Source: Diadema setosum
Lineage: Eukaryota; Echinodermata; Echinoidea; Diadematoida; Diadematidae
NCBI RefSeq assembly: GCF_964275005.1
Contig: NC_092690.1
Span: 14,051,287-14,115,286, forward strand
Reading direction: 5' to 3'
Length of the DNA: 64,000 nt
Made by a program: the position numbers and the translations under genes
Part shown: positions 1-13,900 of the stretch, piece after piece
Layout: the number at the start of each line of letters is the position of its first letter
How positions within the stretch are numbered: the stretch's first letter is position 1
The notes under the pieces: generated by a model
Told to the model about the DNA's origin: nothing
Databases searched by the model: none
Seen by the model: only the letters and a program-made list of their open reading frames with translations

Positions 1-707
1 ACTGCATTACTTCGACTGCTGCAAAATTTTGCAGGCTGGGCTTTTCAAACTGATATAGTATATTGTAACAAAATGAAATTTGTTCATATCAATTCAGTAA
101 CACAATGTAGTCGTGGTTACTTTGTGCTTATTTACACATGTAACAAGCTATACATTGTAAAAAAGGTATTTGCATTATTCCTTTAAGTCAGTCTTCTGTA
201 TTGATGATTATTTGTCAATTAGTGGTTTTTGTGGAGTTTCAGATAGTGATAAAAAGTATGAATGATAAGTGCAGCGATAATTCCTACAGTAAGTTCAAAG
301 TTGTGTTACAGATGTTTGATACATACATTTAGCATTGTGTGTGTGTGTGTGTATACGTGTGTATACAGGTTGGCCATATGACACATTCTAGACAATTAAT
401 CTTAATTAGCAAACGTGATCAGCTATGGAACTGAATATGGTACTAATGTATGATGTTAATGATTCTAATTAAACTGTGACGAGTTTAAAGGGATAGCATA
501 ACTGTGTGTAAAAATAAGGCAATTATAAGGAAATTTTAGGGGAATTTGATAACCATGCCTATAATAATTTCATACAGGTACTAATACCTGCCTCTTATTT
601 GTGTGATAGATTGTCATGTCAATAGCAAACTGACAACGTACGATGAATGTGTTATATATTGAACAACTGTCTTTCAAGTCCATAATGTTCCTCATATTTT
701 CTTGTCG

Positions 708-781
708 AGACGTATGGCCGAGTGGTTAAAGGCGACGTCTCAGAGACGTGAGGTTGCGGGTTCGAACCCCACAAGATCACG
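708..781 (+). repeat. tRNA-Leu-like pseudogene or SINE head
   Basis: A-box TGGCCGAGTGG at 715-725 and B-box GGTTCGAACCC at 759-769 have tRNA spacing. An anticodon-like loop CTCAGAG at 739-745 would give CAG (Leu). The acceptor ends do not pair, the first anticodon-stem pair and one T-stem pair mismatch, and the long variable arm of a Leu tRNA is absent. A tRNA-derived SINE or dead copy is most likely. Confidence 0.55.
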
Positions 782-1320
782 AAACAAAATACTTAGCTAT
801 TTACTGTTTTTTTTCCTCAACTTTGTATTACATATTCGTCCATGTAGAAATCACGTTCGTATATAAACGCACCTATACACACACACAGACACACACACAC
901 GCCATATCCCTCTTTTTTGTGTGTTGGAGACCACATTGCTTCGACTGCAGCAAACTATTGCAGGTTGACTTTGTCAAACCGATCATAGTATGTAATGACG
1001 ACGACTGAGGTGTTGTCCTTTGAACAATTGTCTTTCAAGACGATGTCATTGTTTATTAATTTGATGACGTCATTACACTGAAAATTATGATTAAAGGCAA
1101 GGTATCAAAACCAGCCGATTATAGGTTTTATGTCTGCGGGACGTATTTTTTCCAAGTTGCCAGAAATGGCATAGCGACCTCAGTCGTTACAAGGCCGCTT
1201 TTCCGTTTAGCAATGCAATAGATGTTCACACGGCCACGTTAGTTGAGTGGGCATTGACTTTCCCCCTGTTATATCTATACGTTGTTTTTTTTTTTTTTTT
1301 TTTTGTCTTACCATTTCCGT

Positions 1321-1370
1321 GGATGACCCGTGGCCGAGTGGTTACAAAAACGGTTTCGCAAGCACGCTCA
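1321..1370 (+). repeat. Partial tRNA-like fragment (A-box only)
   Basis: GTGGCCGAGTGGTTA repeats the A-box and D-arm of the copy at 708, but no B-box follows. Probably a truncated relative of the same element. Confidence 0.4.
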
Positions 1371-1850
1371 ATATAACTTTAAGGTGCCTATATTACATTC
1401 TTTTCTTTGTCGATCACAGATGACTGTCATCTGATGACCACAAGCGTATCACCTAACTCGTCCTCAATGTGACGAGTTTTCATGTCTCGTTTTCTTTTTT
1501 TTTTGCAGAAACTCCTTTCTTGTTTTGATTTGCATGATTAACTTATTTGTTTTATTTACAAATTAGAGTAGTTTAGAAAGTACATTGTATTTAGTTTGCT
1601 CACACTCATGTGTATGTATAAATATATCTATAGATAGATAGATAGATACACATAGATGTTAGAATTGAAGATTGCAAATCTGTCGAGCATTATGAGTATG
1701 TGCTGTAGATATCAAACTTATGATGTTCAGTGTGAGGAACTTCACGGTTTGGTTTGTACTTAGTTTTGAGTAAAATTAATGTGATTTGTAACCTGTGGAT
1801 CTGGAGAGACAGGAAATGATCATTACTGTTCTCTTGTGCTTGTGTCAAAG

Positions 1851-1997
1851 GTCGTGAGTCAGTGGACCAGTGTCTGGGCTGCGAGCCAGGAGAGTTCTGC
1901 CCAGAGTATGGCATGAATGCAACAGCTGGTGACTGTGATGCAGGGTTCTACTGTGCGGGCAACGCATCGGAAGCCTCTCCAACAGATGGTACCACAG
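1851..1997 (+). CDS. Exon 1 in window: Cys-rich repeat
   Basis: Reads DQCLGCEPGEFCPEYG, then GDCDAGFYCAG and SPTDGTT. Phase 1/1, 49 codons. The acceptor is a weak AAG. It starts mid-unit, so further exons lie upstream of the window. The following intron (430 bp) holds a TTAA MITE and a C-run at 2237-2248. Confidence 0.85.
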
Positions 1998-4900
1998 GTA
2001 GGCGTCATCAACAATAGTTAACTCATTGAAGACTAGTCCCGAGTATACTTGGGCAGGTGTCTATGGGGAATGCTTGTTAGCAAAATCAGTCTGTCCTCAA
2101 CAGGTAAAGGAAGCAAAAGAGAACAAAAAATTGGAGTTGTAAACAAATGCACCTCTTTTGTCGTAAGAGAAGAAGTTTATAATACAAAACATGCTCTCAG
2201 TGCAATATTCGTCTGACTGAGATAACGATATTCTACCCCCCCCCCCCCAGCTCAAGCGAGGATGTAACAGTACCAAACAATACATTGATTTCAAAGATTG
2301 AAATACATGGAAGATGAGACTAAATATGGCTCTAAGGATACTCTTGTTGACATATGCTGTTTTGCTTGGCAAAACTGTGGTCATTATCATGTTCTGACCA
2401 ACCTTTCTTTTTCCTCTCTTCTCTCAGGTGACCAGTGTCCAGTTGGCTACTACTGTCCAGCTGGCTCCCCACAGCCCATCCAGTGTGAGCCTGGCACCTA
2501 CACCGACACGCAGCAGAATGAGAACTGTCTCCAGTGCACACCAGGGCATTACTGCATCACAGGGACCAACCCGCAGGTACCGATGGGAGACACCCTGGTC
2601 TCTTATTCTCTTGTTGCTCCATGAATTTTTACCATGGACAGATTATGGTGATGATGGTGTTAGTGATGATGGTGATGATGGTGACAATGATGGTGTTGAC
2701 AGTAGTGATGATGTTGGTGATGGTGATTATCAGATGATAGTTATAATGGTCATAATGATAATGGTATTGGTGATGATGATGATGGTGGTGGTGATGACGG
2801 AGGTGATGATGGTGGTGGTGTTAATGATGATGAAGATAATGATGATGATGGTGATGGTGGTGGTGATAATGATGGTGATGATGATGATGATGATAGTGAT
2901 GATGGTAGTTAATGAAGATGGTGATAATTCTGATGATGGTAGTGTTGTTGTTGGAAGTAATGGCAATAGTGGTAAAGATATGAATACAAAAATGATGGCA
3001 GGATACTGATGATTATTGTCATTTTCATTGAAATAATAATGACAGTTCTAATAATGACAATGATGATTAATGATGGTAATACCAGGGTTACATTTAATCA
3101 GAACAAGATCTCTAGAGATCTGCTATAGACGTGGATATAGTGATGAGTTCGTTATCGGACTTTCTAATGGCTTTCCTGTTCTGTGTCCAAGAGGGGTAAA
3201 GGAATCACTTCACTTTATATCCCCAGGACTGTCCGGCCGGTTTCTACTGCCCAGAGGGAACGGGCCACGTCTGGCAGGGCTGCCCCATGGGAACCTTCAG
3301 CGCTCAGACTGGCCTGGCTAACGTCACGCAGTGCACGCAGTGTACTGCTGGATTCTATTGTGACCAGCTTAATGCCACCACAGAGTCAGGTAAGACCTTG
3401 GTCAGCTTGCATCATCAAGTTCATGTAAATAATTATTTTCTTATGTATTTAAAGTTTTCTTCCCTTTTATACCAAGCATTCTGATAACCACTCAAAAGCC
3501 ATTTTGCTTTCCCTCTTTCATAGACTTGCCTTTCAATTAGCAAAGCAGCAATTTACGTATTTATGAGCAGTCTGGCTTCTCCCAGTGAAAATGTACTTAT
3601 ATGTACCAAATTCAATGATTTTTCACAACTCTACATGTTGGAAAAAAAAATCTTTGATATTCAAGAATATAATGTAAATCCTTATTCATAATAAGTACAT
3701 TGTACTGAGACATAAAAAAGCTGAAGGTATGGTATGTGTTCAGATCGCACTTACATCACAACATGCATGCCAGTCAGTCCCTCAGTCTTTTTAGCATGGA
3801 ATTTTCGTGAGAGTTCATGGTGCCGAATGTATGACCAAAAGATGGCGCCCTTTAGACTACTCACTGTGCTTCCATCAAGAGCAAGACTCTGCAGTAGCAG
3901 GATATAACCTTCTTCACAAAGTACGTCGAGGGATTGTATAGTTTTGGTTGAGACCTAATTTCAGTTTTCTAGCATTTTTTGGTGAGATAATGAGAAACCT
4001 CTTATGGAATATGAAAGAGCATGGAATTCCATGAGGAATTCAATGTTTGTTTGATGAAAATTGGTTTTGAAATGGCTGAGATATCCAAAACAGAGCGATT
4101 ATAATAAAGTGTGGGACCCACCTTTTATTACGATTGCTTTGCTTTACTTTGTTTTTGGATGTTTCAGTCATTCCAAACTTGATTTTCATCAAATAAAAAT
4201 TCCTCTTAAAATGATATGCTCTGTACTATTTCTTAAGTGTTTTCTTGGTATCTTGCAAACAGTTAAAAGCCCAATTCTCATCTCCACCAATACTGTACCA
4301 TCCCTATAATGTGTGTGTTTGTGTGTGTTGGTTTACAGGGGCGTGTGCCGCTGGTTACTACTGCCGGAGTGGCTCTGACTCCCAGTACCCCAGTGAAAAC
4401 TCTGCCGGGGATGCTGGGGTCTGCCCCGCAGGGTACTACTGTGAAGCTCAGACAGGGGAGCCCGAGGCTTGTCCCGCATCGACCTTCAACAACGAGACAG
4501 GAGCAGAGGGCCTCGCCCAGTGTCAGGAATGCTTGGAAGGTGGGGGATGGGCTTGCTAGGAATTCCACATTCAAGACAATTCTTCTTTTAGTTATCATAA
4601 ATTTGGCACCATATGTAACATAAGAAAAAAAAGGTGATATATCTGCTTGTGTGCTGTATTGGGGATAGCACACCTACAGTTAAGGTATTATGAAAGGAGC
4701 AGGACTAGGGTTTCTTATACCAAAGAGTTAGGGCAAAGTTGATACCCTTTTAGTAATAAATGATGTATAGACACAGTTTTTGTGACATTTTTGCATTGTG
4801 TTGACTTTGCCATAATCCATGTTTTCATACCATTCTCTGCAAGATTCTGAAAATCTTTGTAAACTTTGAACATGAGGCACCAGGTACAGTATGTATAGGC

Positions 4901-7900
4901 AATGGATTGATAGAATCCTTTTAGATGTGTACCATATATGGTGAACAGTTTAGTTCATTGACAAGCATGGGGGAAATGCGTTGCGATTAGCAAGAGGGGA
5001 GGTATAAACATCCAAAGCCTTTGGACTCATTACACATTGAAAATTTGTTTTTGTCGCCAGGTTATTACTGTGAGGTTCCTGGCCTCGGCTACCCCAGCGG
5101 AGAGTGCGATCCAGGCTTCTACTGCCGCCGCGGCTCAAACTCCTCCAACCCGAGTGTCGCCACGGCAACGGGAGGTCCCTGCCCCGCGGGTTCTTTCTGC
5201 ATCGCTGGGAGCAGTGACTACGTGCTCTGCACTCCTGGTTACTACCAACCCAATGAGAGGGAGGACAGCTGCCTGGATTGCCCCGCCGGCTATTACTGTG
5301 AAGAGGGCAGCTCCAACTTCACCATCTGCCCCAAAGGTAAGAGGATACACATCTGACTCACAACTGGATCAAGAGGTTGCACTGATAGTGTAACTCTCTT
5401 TTTTACTGGTATGTTATTTGGAGGACCAGGAGAGAAATATGACCTGACATTTGAACTGCTGGACAATCCTTGGGGGTCACGACACCATGTGTATAGGTGT
5501 GCACTTGCACTTGCACTTGCACTTGTTGGGAGCTCATAGGTCATTATGATGATAGTTCTGAAATTTCATTGCTTGGTCTCATTTGTATTTCATTAGTTAT
5601 TGATATGTTTATGTAGTATTTAATGCAATTCATTTCAAAGTGTTGAATTATTTTCTTGTCCTCACCCTTCCCAAAATAATGAGCAGGAATTTGTATACTA
5701 CATATTTTGACAAAAAGTCATCTTCTGGAGATAGGCAAGGATCATGTTTTTATGTGACACTATGTTTCATGAGACTGATAGAAATTGCATTTTTGCCACA
5801 CACTAAGAAACAAACATCTTAAAGAATTCCCTTTGAAACATTTTTCATTGTCTCTATAACTGCATTCTGTTGCTTTCTTGTACATCGCAGGCCACTTCTG
5901 CCCTCAGAACACCGAGTTTGCCGCACAGAATCCCTGCAACAACGGCACCTACAACAACGCTACCGGGGGCCAAGATGTTAATGTCTGTGAGCTGTGTCCG
6001 CCCGGCTCCTACTGCCCCAACACAGGCATGGAAGAGCCAGCAGGGCTGTGTGCCGAGGGCTGGTACTGTATCCTGGGAGCATGGAAGTCCATGCCCACGT
6101 CTCTCGGCAATGATACAGGTTTGTTTGCCTTGGGGCACCTTTTGGCTGGCTTTGGTGTGAGAATAGTGTGTAAAATTTGTGCCTGAGATTTCTTGTAAGA
6201 TGTGTTACTTGAGATGTTTGATAAATGATATGTGCATCAGGTTAAGTTTGTAAGATTTGTTTTGTGACGTGTGGGTAAGATATACATTGTACATTGTATC
6301 TTTATGCAGGGCTCGACACTAACAGTGGCCCGGTGACCTGGGGCCACCAAAAACGCACGTCGGGCCACCAAAATTTAAGAAATGAAGAATTTGGTGGCCT
6401 GATCGGGCCATCAAAAAAGGTCCCATGTTTGTCTTTGGGCCACCAAAAATAAAAGTTAGTGTGGAGCCCTGCTTTATGGGATGTACAAGTGTATGTGAGA
6501 AATTTCTGTGAATTTGTGCTTGAAATTCGCATATGTAAAATATTGGTACACGTGCACATATTGTGCTTAAAGATTTATGTGTCAGGAATTTTTCTGTAAG
6601 AGTTTTTCACATGATTGATGTAAAAGCATTGTTTGTGATATCTGTGCATGAGATTTGTGTGTAATGTACCTATGTATAAACCACTACCTTTGACTTTCAT
6701 GTGTTTGCTTCGCACAGAATTTGACTGCGCCTGTCCAAATCAGACCACCGGTGGACGTTGCCTGGCCGGAACCTACTGCCCAGCTGGGTCGTCTCAACCT
6801 ACCCAGTGTGACCCAGGTATGTGACTTGGCTCAGTGATATCTTGTTTCATTTGATATGAAGTGAAGTGATTTGATTTGATTTGATCCAATCAAAGGAAAA
6901 ATTTGAAAAAAAAAAAAACCCTGCTGTGCTGCTTTGATATTGCTTACACTTATGTAAAATGGACTTTCATTCATAGTGTGGTTTATTCATAATCATGACA
7001 TACAAATAGTCACTATTACCTTTTGACATTGTTGTTGTTGAGTTTTTTGGCGCTTCTCAGTCAAACCTGACTATTTACGCCACTCTGTACGGTGAGTTTG
7101 TTCTGCTTGTACAGTGGCCTGAGCTTTCATTGTTGGTACATTTTTCCTTTTCTTTTTGTCATTTTTTTAAAAATAATTATGACATGTTTTCATTAACCCT
7201 TTATGTACCCAGACACTTAGTTTAACTTGCCAAAGTTTTTTTAACAGCATTCAGTAATAATAATAATAATAATAATAATTGATATGATTTATATAGCGCC
7301 AAATCCACTCTGCAGAGTGCTCTAGGCGCGGAAGGAAGAGAAAGTGAAGGAGATAAAGGACATACAAATATCAAGTACATGTAATAAGTAGTCAAATTGA
7401 GGCTTTAAACAAGTGAGTTTTTAGACTGCTTTTAAAGGAGTCTGATGAAGAACAATTTCTTACGGCTGAAGGTAAGTTATTCCATAAGGTGGGAGCAGCA
7501 TGGCCAAAGGCACGTGTGCCCCATATTGTAGTGAATCTTGGAATTATCAGAGAACCGGAGTTGGATGAGCGTAAAGATCTAACAGGGATGTAATTATGGA
7601 GTAAGTCAATGTTATACTGAGGAGCAGTGCCCTGAATACAATGAAAAGTCAGAAGTAAAATCTTAAAAATAATGTGATCTTTAACTGGTAACCAATGAAG
7701 TGATCTCAAAATAGGGGTGATGTGAGTGTGTAATCCATCCAAACCCGACCTTATTGTAGATTAGCAAGCTCATTCAGGTGTAACAATACACCTCAGTCCA
7801 TGGTAAGGCCACGGTGACACAATAGATATTAGGGAGTTTAGACAATCTTTATTCATTGATAATTTCCAGACATCGGTACATATTGGTAAAGAAAGCACTC

Positions 7901-10900
7901 CAGCGTGCGTGCCAGTCTCTGAGCAAATCACAGTAAGGGTTAAATGATGTGTTATACCTCCCACCCAGGTTCTTACTGTCGCTATGATGAGCTGGCCAAT
8001 GTGAGTGGCCCCTGTGACGCTGGTCATTATTGCAGTGGGAGCACCATCCTGCCCAATCCGGTCAATGCGTCCACAGGGGACATCTGTCCCAAGGGTCACT
8101 ACTGTCCAGAGGGGAGCTCCTCGGCCCAGCCGTGTGAACCAGGTAATATTCCCATTCCTCCTACTCATTAATAATTTGTGCTTGAGGCACCATGAGTTTC
8201 TTCACAGCAGGATTTTTTTTTAATCTGTGCCTGTAATAGAGCATAACTTTCTTTTTGTGAAATACAATTTTCCAATACTGCTGACAGTTCAAATTATGCA
8301 TATATATGCAAATATTCTAAAATTTATGTTTGTGAGTTTTGTCATACCTGCAGATAAATTTATATGCATAATGGTTGTCTAGCAAATACTTTCTTGCCTC
8401 ATCAGTCTTGCAATCTGGTGGAGACTCATATATTTAAATAATCAGTTACTATTATGATGCCAATGTTCTGGAGAAGGAAGTAAAAGGGGGAGCTAGGGGG
8501 GCTGGGGAGAGAGAATCAAGGCATGTAACTCTTGTTTTTGTATTAATGTAAAAATCTCTCTTTTCATGTCTTGATGTGCATAACTTTGACTAGTTCAGAA
8601 AGAGGATTCCACTGAGTTCAGAGATGACTTTTAGTGAAGATAGAATTTGTTCGATATGAATGTGTCCACAAGTAATTGATCTGACTCTTGAATTAATATA
8701 ATGATTGTGTCATTCTTCAGGCACCTACACCAATCGCTATGGTAACCAGGCCCACAACGACTGTCTGCCGTGCACAGCGGGCATGTTCTGCACCGGTTGG
8801 GGGCGTGCCCTCCCGAACGGCGACTGCGACGCGGGCTGGTTCTGTCACGAGGGATCGACGGCAGCCCAGCCCAATGGAAGCCAGTGTTTGGCCGGTCACA
8901 TGTGTCCGGAGGGGAGCCCTGACCAGACAGCCTGTCCGTCCGGTCAGTACCAGCCCTACGTGGGTCAGAGCTTCTGTGTGGAGTGCCCCGCTGGGTTGTA
9001 CTGCGACCAGAATGAGGCGATCGCTGAGGAACAGAGCGGTCTCGGAGCGCCCTCACATGGTGTTGTGACCCCCAAGGATTGTCCAGCAGGTAAGCTGTTT
9101 AACATTATTCTAAAATTTGTTTTGCAGTGGTATCGACACAGGTGATCATTTCAAATTGTACATTAAACCTAATACTTTGTTTTACATATGTATACATTTG
9201 CTGTACAATGCAGCATTCCTTCTTCAAATGACTCCCTCACCAAAAAAAAAAACCCAAACAAACAAACACGAACAAAAACAAACAAAAATTGGAGCTATAG
9301 ATCCAACAGATGAAATGGAAACAAACATTATATTTAAGATGAGGGACATTGATGAAATGTGTCCTCAAATTGCTTGAAAGTATTGTAAACAATTCTAAAA
9401 CTGAGAGATGATTTTCACTAAGCAAAGTTTATTTATTGAACTTGGCAAAAGGAGTCAATGACAACTTGTAATATTGTCACCCGCCCTGTAACCATAATTT
9501 TATGTGCTACCTTTCGTCTTGTCATTCCTGCAAGGTTTCTACTGTCCAAATGGCACGGAGACAGCCCGCCAGCACCCCTGCCCAGTGGGCACCTACAGCA
9601 ACACTACCAACCTGGAGAGCCTGGCCGAGTGCAGGGACTGTCCAGAAGGTAACTGCCCAGTTCCTGACCAGTGGTCATTTCAGCACTACCCTGTCATCAC
9701 GCAAGCCGTATTTGCTTGCTGTGCAATATTTCAAGAGAAAAAACAAAACAAAATACGTCAACACACTTGCATGCCTTCTTCTCACTCAATAGAGACCTGA
9801 GCAAGCTTGTGTTGTCATAGCAATGTCAACTGACTATTGAGATATTCGCCCAAATATAGAATGTGTTTTATCTTCACACGGCACTTGCAATGTAGGAGTG
9901 ATCTATAAACTGTGTGATACCATGCGATGCAAAGATTTATTAGAATTTCCACAATGCAAAGTATTCTGCAATAACAGTACTCAAATATGAATTATAAACA
10001 AACTCGTATTTATCCAACTGTACACAAAAACATAATGATCATAATGATAAGCAAGTGTTGTATACATTCGTAGTACATAATACATAGTGTGTATGTCTGT
10101 ATGCACTCCAATAGAAGCCTTGTCATCATGTAAATATTTGCGAAGGCATGATTTGTATTTATCCCGGTGTCTTTAATAGGCTGTATGCATGTACTATAGA
10201 GTCTGTTGAATATTTCCCCATCCAGGATTCTACTGCGAGGCAGAAAACATCACTGTCCCGACCGGTCTCTGCAGCCCAGGCTACTACTGCGTCCTTGCTG
10301 CCTACACACCCCAGCCGGACGGCAGTGACGCCACGGGTGGACCGTGCGAGCAGGGCACCTACTGCGTGGAGGGCTCATCGTACCCGGTCAACTGTCCCAA
10401 GGGGACGTTTGGCCACCAAGACAAGCTGCCCGCTGAATCCAACTGCACAGACTGCTGGCCAGGCTACTTCTGTATGGAAGTCGGCCTTACTGCCCCCAAC
10501 GGAACCTGCTCTCCTGGTGAGAATTGTGTTTTGTTTTAAAGATTCAAATTATCATTTATCTGTGTTTTGTAATATTTATTACTTTTGTTTGATTATTTTC
10601 ACAATTTCATTGATCCGCAGATAAGTTGAGGGATGTATTCTGTTGTGGTCTTTAATTTTTGCTACTTTGTATATTGTTTGGTTCCTAACTGGTTTGTTTG
10701 ATCCTTCATTCACAATTGCTAAAGATCAGACATAATGATTGTTGATAGTATTCCCCATGTTACTTTGTCTTTAAGAAGCAAAAGAGAATGAGACATGCAG
10801 AGGCACAGGACTCCAATTCTTAGCAAGTCTATCATTAAGCTGTTTCTTCAGGAGATCTAAGAAAGCAAGTCTTAGATAAGTGGCATTTAAAGCTGATCAT

Positions 10901-13900
10901 GTATTGGTGCCATACAAGCTCTTTCTGCGATATCCCTTTGTACCTCGTTAGGATTCTACTGCGAGCTAGCGGCCATCGAGCCCAACCCCACCAGCCAGTC
11001 TTATGGGGACGTGTGTCCAGTCGGTCACTACTGTCCAGAGGGAAGCTACGCCCCGACGCCCTGCGAGGCGGGGACATACCAGCCTCACAACATGATGACA
11101 AATGAATCGGCCTGCCTGCCCTGCACACCGGGCATGTACTGTAACACCACTGGACAGGCGGCAGAGTCTGGTAAGGCTGCCCTCTCTTTCTCCTGCTGGT
11201 CAGGTTTGACCACATGATCACTTTGAAAGTGTGGGATTTGTCATGAGTTAGTGTTTAAATTGATAAAGGAAAAGTGTTATCTTCTCATTTATCACCAAGG
11301 CTTTCTTGTTAAATCTTGTATCAGCTACTTTGCTATGTTTGAATATTGACACATTGTATTTAGAGTCTCTCATTTAAAAAAAAAAACAAAAAAAAAACAC
11401 CACAAAACAAAGTTAAAACCCTCAACCCATGGAATATTTGAAACCATTAGTATATTCCAACAACAGAAAATATCTATTGAATGACTTATTTAAAAAGTAC
11501 ATTACGTGAGAAGTCAAATTTGCCAACAAAGAAGTCATGGATATTGATAGCAAGGCAATGTTGCTGAATGAAAAAGCATCGCTGCATTATACATTGAAAT
11601 TCCCTAGGTTCATTTCCAGTGGAGATGTGTGACTTTCAAATATTGTACATATGTATGTGAGAGCTTTGTAAGCACAAATAAGGCTAGGCAATTTTTTCCA
11701 TCAGATAGCATAATGTCATGTGTCGGAGAGCCCCAACCGTTGTGTATAAAGAAACCACATCAGAAATTTAAAGAAAAATAAGAAAATTCCTTTCATTCTT
11801 AGAAAGCACATCATTCCAGAAGTAATCATATTAGACACAGTTGGTGAAGAAGGTGCATTATATGAACTTTTCTGTGAGTTAGCCTGACTTGCAATAATAA
11901 AGTGTCACATCATTAGATTATGCAGTTAGGATCTTTGTTATTAGAAAATTAATCATGAATGGGTAATGAATGGCTGGTGTTTTATATGCTTTGTTCCTCC
12001 ACCCCCCCCCCCCCCCACAATCCCCAGGTGATTGCTATGCTGGTTTCTACTGTACGGGTGGGGCCAGCTCCCCAGCCCCCAGAGACGGAGTGACCGGTGA
12101 CATATGTCCAGCGGGTTCCTACTGTGAGCAGGGCTCACCAGCACACGTCTACTGCAACAATGGCACTTACACCAACTACACTGGAGCTTCGGCCTGTGAC
12201 GATTGCCCTGCAGGTGGGACAAAATTTCACTTTCGTGAATACAGTCTAGATTTATTTTCTGACATAAAATACTTTGTACAAGTTTTTGTACATTTCATTT
12301 TTCTGTTTGTCTTGAAGACCCCATAGCATCAAACCTTGCTACCTTTGCAAGTTTTGTTTTGAAAAAAGAAAAAAGAAAAAGAAAATGGTTCATTCTGGTA
12401 GTCATCCTCTGATTTTATGTTTGCACTTTGCCAGTTTGTAGAATATTGTGTCTTAATTCCCATTCATCTTTCCTCATTTCCTACCTCTGATATTATTATT
12501 CTGTTCTGCATTGTATTACTCCAGTTCTGTTTCATTTTCCTAATCTTCTGTACATTATATCTTATCTTATATTTACTCAGACACTATTTCACCACCATTA
12601 AGATTATTATATACTGCAAAGGATTGTTAGCCATTTTAAAGGTTTGAAACATATCAGTTCATAGAGTTGGGCTACAGATCCTAATGTTTTATCAGATTTT
12701 CCCAACCAGTGTTGGGATATTTCTTGTTTGTTGTATTTTCTCCCAGGTTTTGTGTGCAGTAATATTTATATGGTTTTGGATCAAAGATACCGTCTGGTTG
12801 TGTATAACCCAATTTCTCAAATGATTCGGCACACCGTACACCAGGGTACCGTTGTAACCCGGGGTACCGCGTTGTATAGCGCCATCTCATGCCCATTATT
12901 TATAATGCGTATCCGAATTCAGACACGCCGATTCTGAATTCGGATACGGCAAAGTCGTCGCAATGAACTAGCACCATATAGGTGTTTTTCGAAGTACACT
13001 TGCATGCATTAATTGATGCATAATCACAAATAAAAAAACATTTTTGTGCATAATAATACTAAAAAATATTTTGACACATTTTTTGGTAAGCCAGGGTACA
13101 GCGCTGAAAAAAAATAATTAATTCAACAAAATGGCGAATTTTCATTTGGTACCCCAGGGTACCAAATACTGCATCAAATGCAGATACTGTAAATGATCAA
13201 GCATGCAGCCAAGTTTGAATCAAGATTTAGCAGTTCTCCATGTACTGTCTCGAATTAAAGTAAATCTTTACACTGTTTTAAATCCTCCTGCTCTGCCCTT
13301 TCCCCTTCCCCCCCCCACCCCCACATGTGTACAACCCCAGGGTTCTACTGTGTGAATCGTGACCGTGCTGACCCCTGCATCACCGGTCACTACTGTCCAG
13401 CCAAGACCGGCGCCGACCTGCAAAAGTGCCCGCAGGGTACCTACAACCCCCAGATGGGTCTGTATGATGAGAGCCAATGCCAGCAGTGTGACGGAGGGAA
13501 GTTCTGCCAGGAGGCCGGCCTGTCTCAGGTCTCAGGCAACTGTACGGCCGGCTACTACTGTGAATATGGTAGGTTGGGAAGCGTGACCTTCTCTAAGCCA
13601 GTTTGCAGTTCCACTTTGCGCACGAACAGAAAAGGGTCATTTGTACAATCAGGCATGTCTGTTTTTGAATTCACTGAGATAAGCATCCCTGATGTAATGA
13701 TTTTTCATGTAGGCCAAACCCTTGTAAATGGTGGGTACGAGCACATCCAACTGACAGCAATTTAGCAATGTTATTTATTTAGCAATTTTGGTAGAAAGTT
13801 GGTATGTAGCAATTTTGGTAGAACGCATTCAACACAAAACAATGACTACCCAGATGAATGCATGTCGAAGTGTCAATTGACAGACCATTCTTGTCTTCTG

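Larger units (their letters stand above)
1..1850. other. Non-coding stretch upstream of first exon (intron sequence)
   Basis: No convincing Cys-rich exon is seen. It holds two tRNA-like fragments, GT and CA microsatellites (340-352, 876-900), a T-run (1285-1304), GATA repeats (1631-1648), and two direct-repeat pairs: 5-58 with 934-985, and 658-680 with 1018-1041. The paired repeats suggest two copies of one interspersed element. Since exon 1 begins mid-protein, this is presumably intron. Confidence 0.6.

Noticed and set aside
708..781. Functional tRNA-Leu(CAG)
   Set aside because: Acceptor arms do not pair and the long variable arm is absent.
2428..3009. 193-codon + frame running from exon 2 into the GAT tract
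   Set aside because: Wrong frame for the repeat; its Met/Val/Asp run is microsatellite. The real exon ends at 2576.
8631..9056. 141-codon minus-strand frame
   Set aside because: Shadow of exon 9. High GC and regular codon pattern open the opposite strand; it has no domain or splice context.
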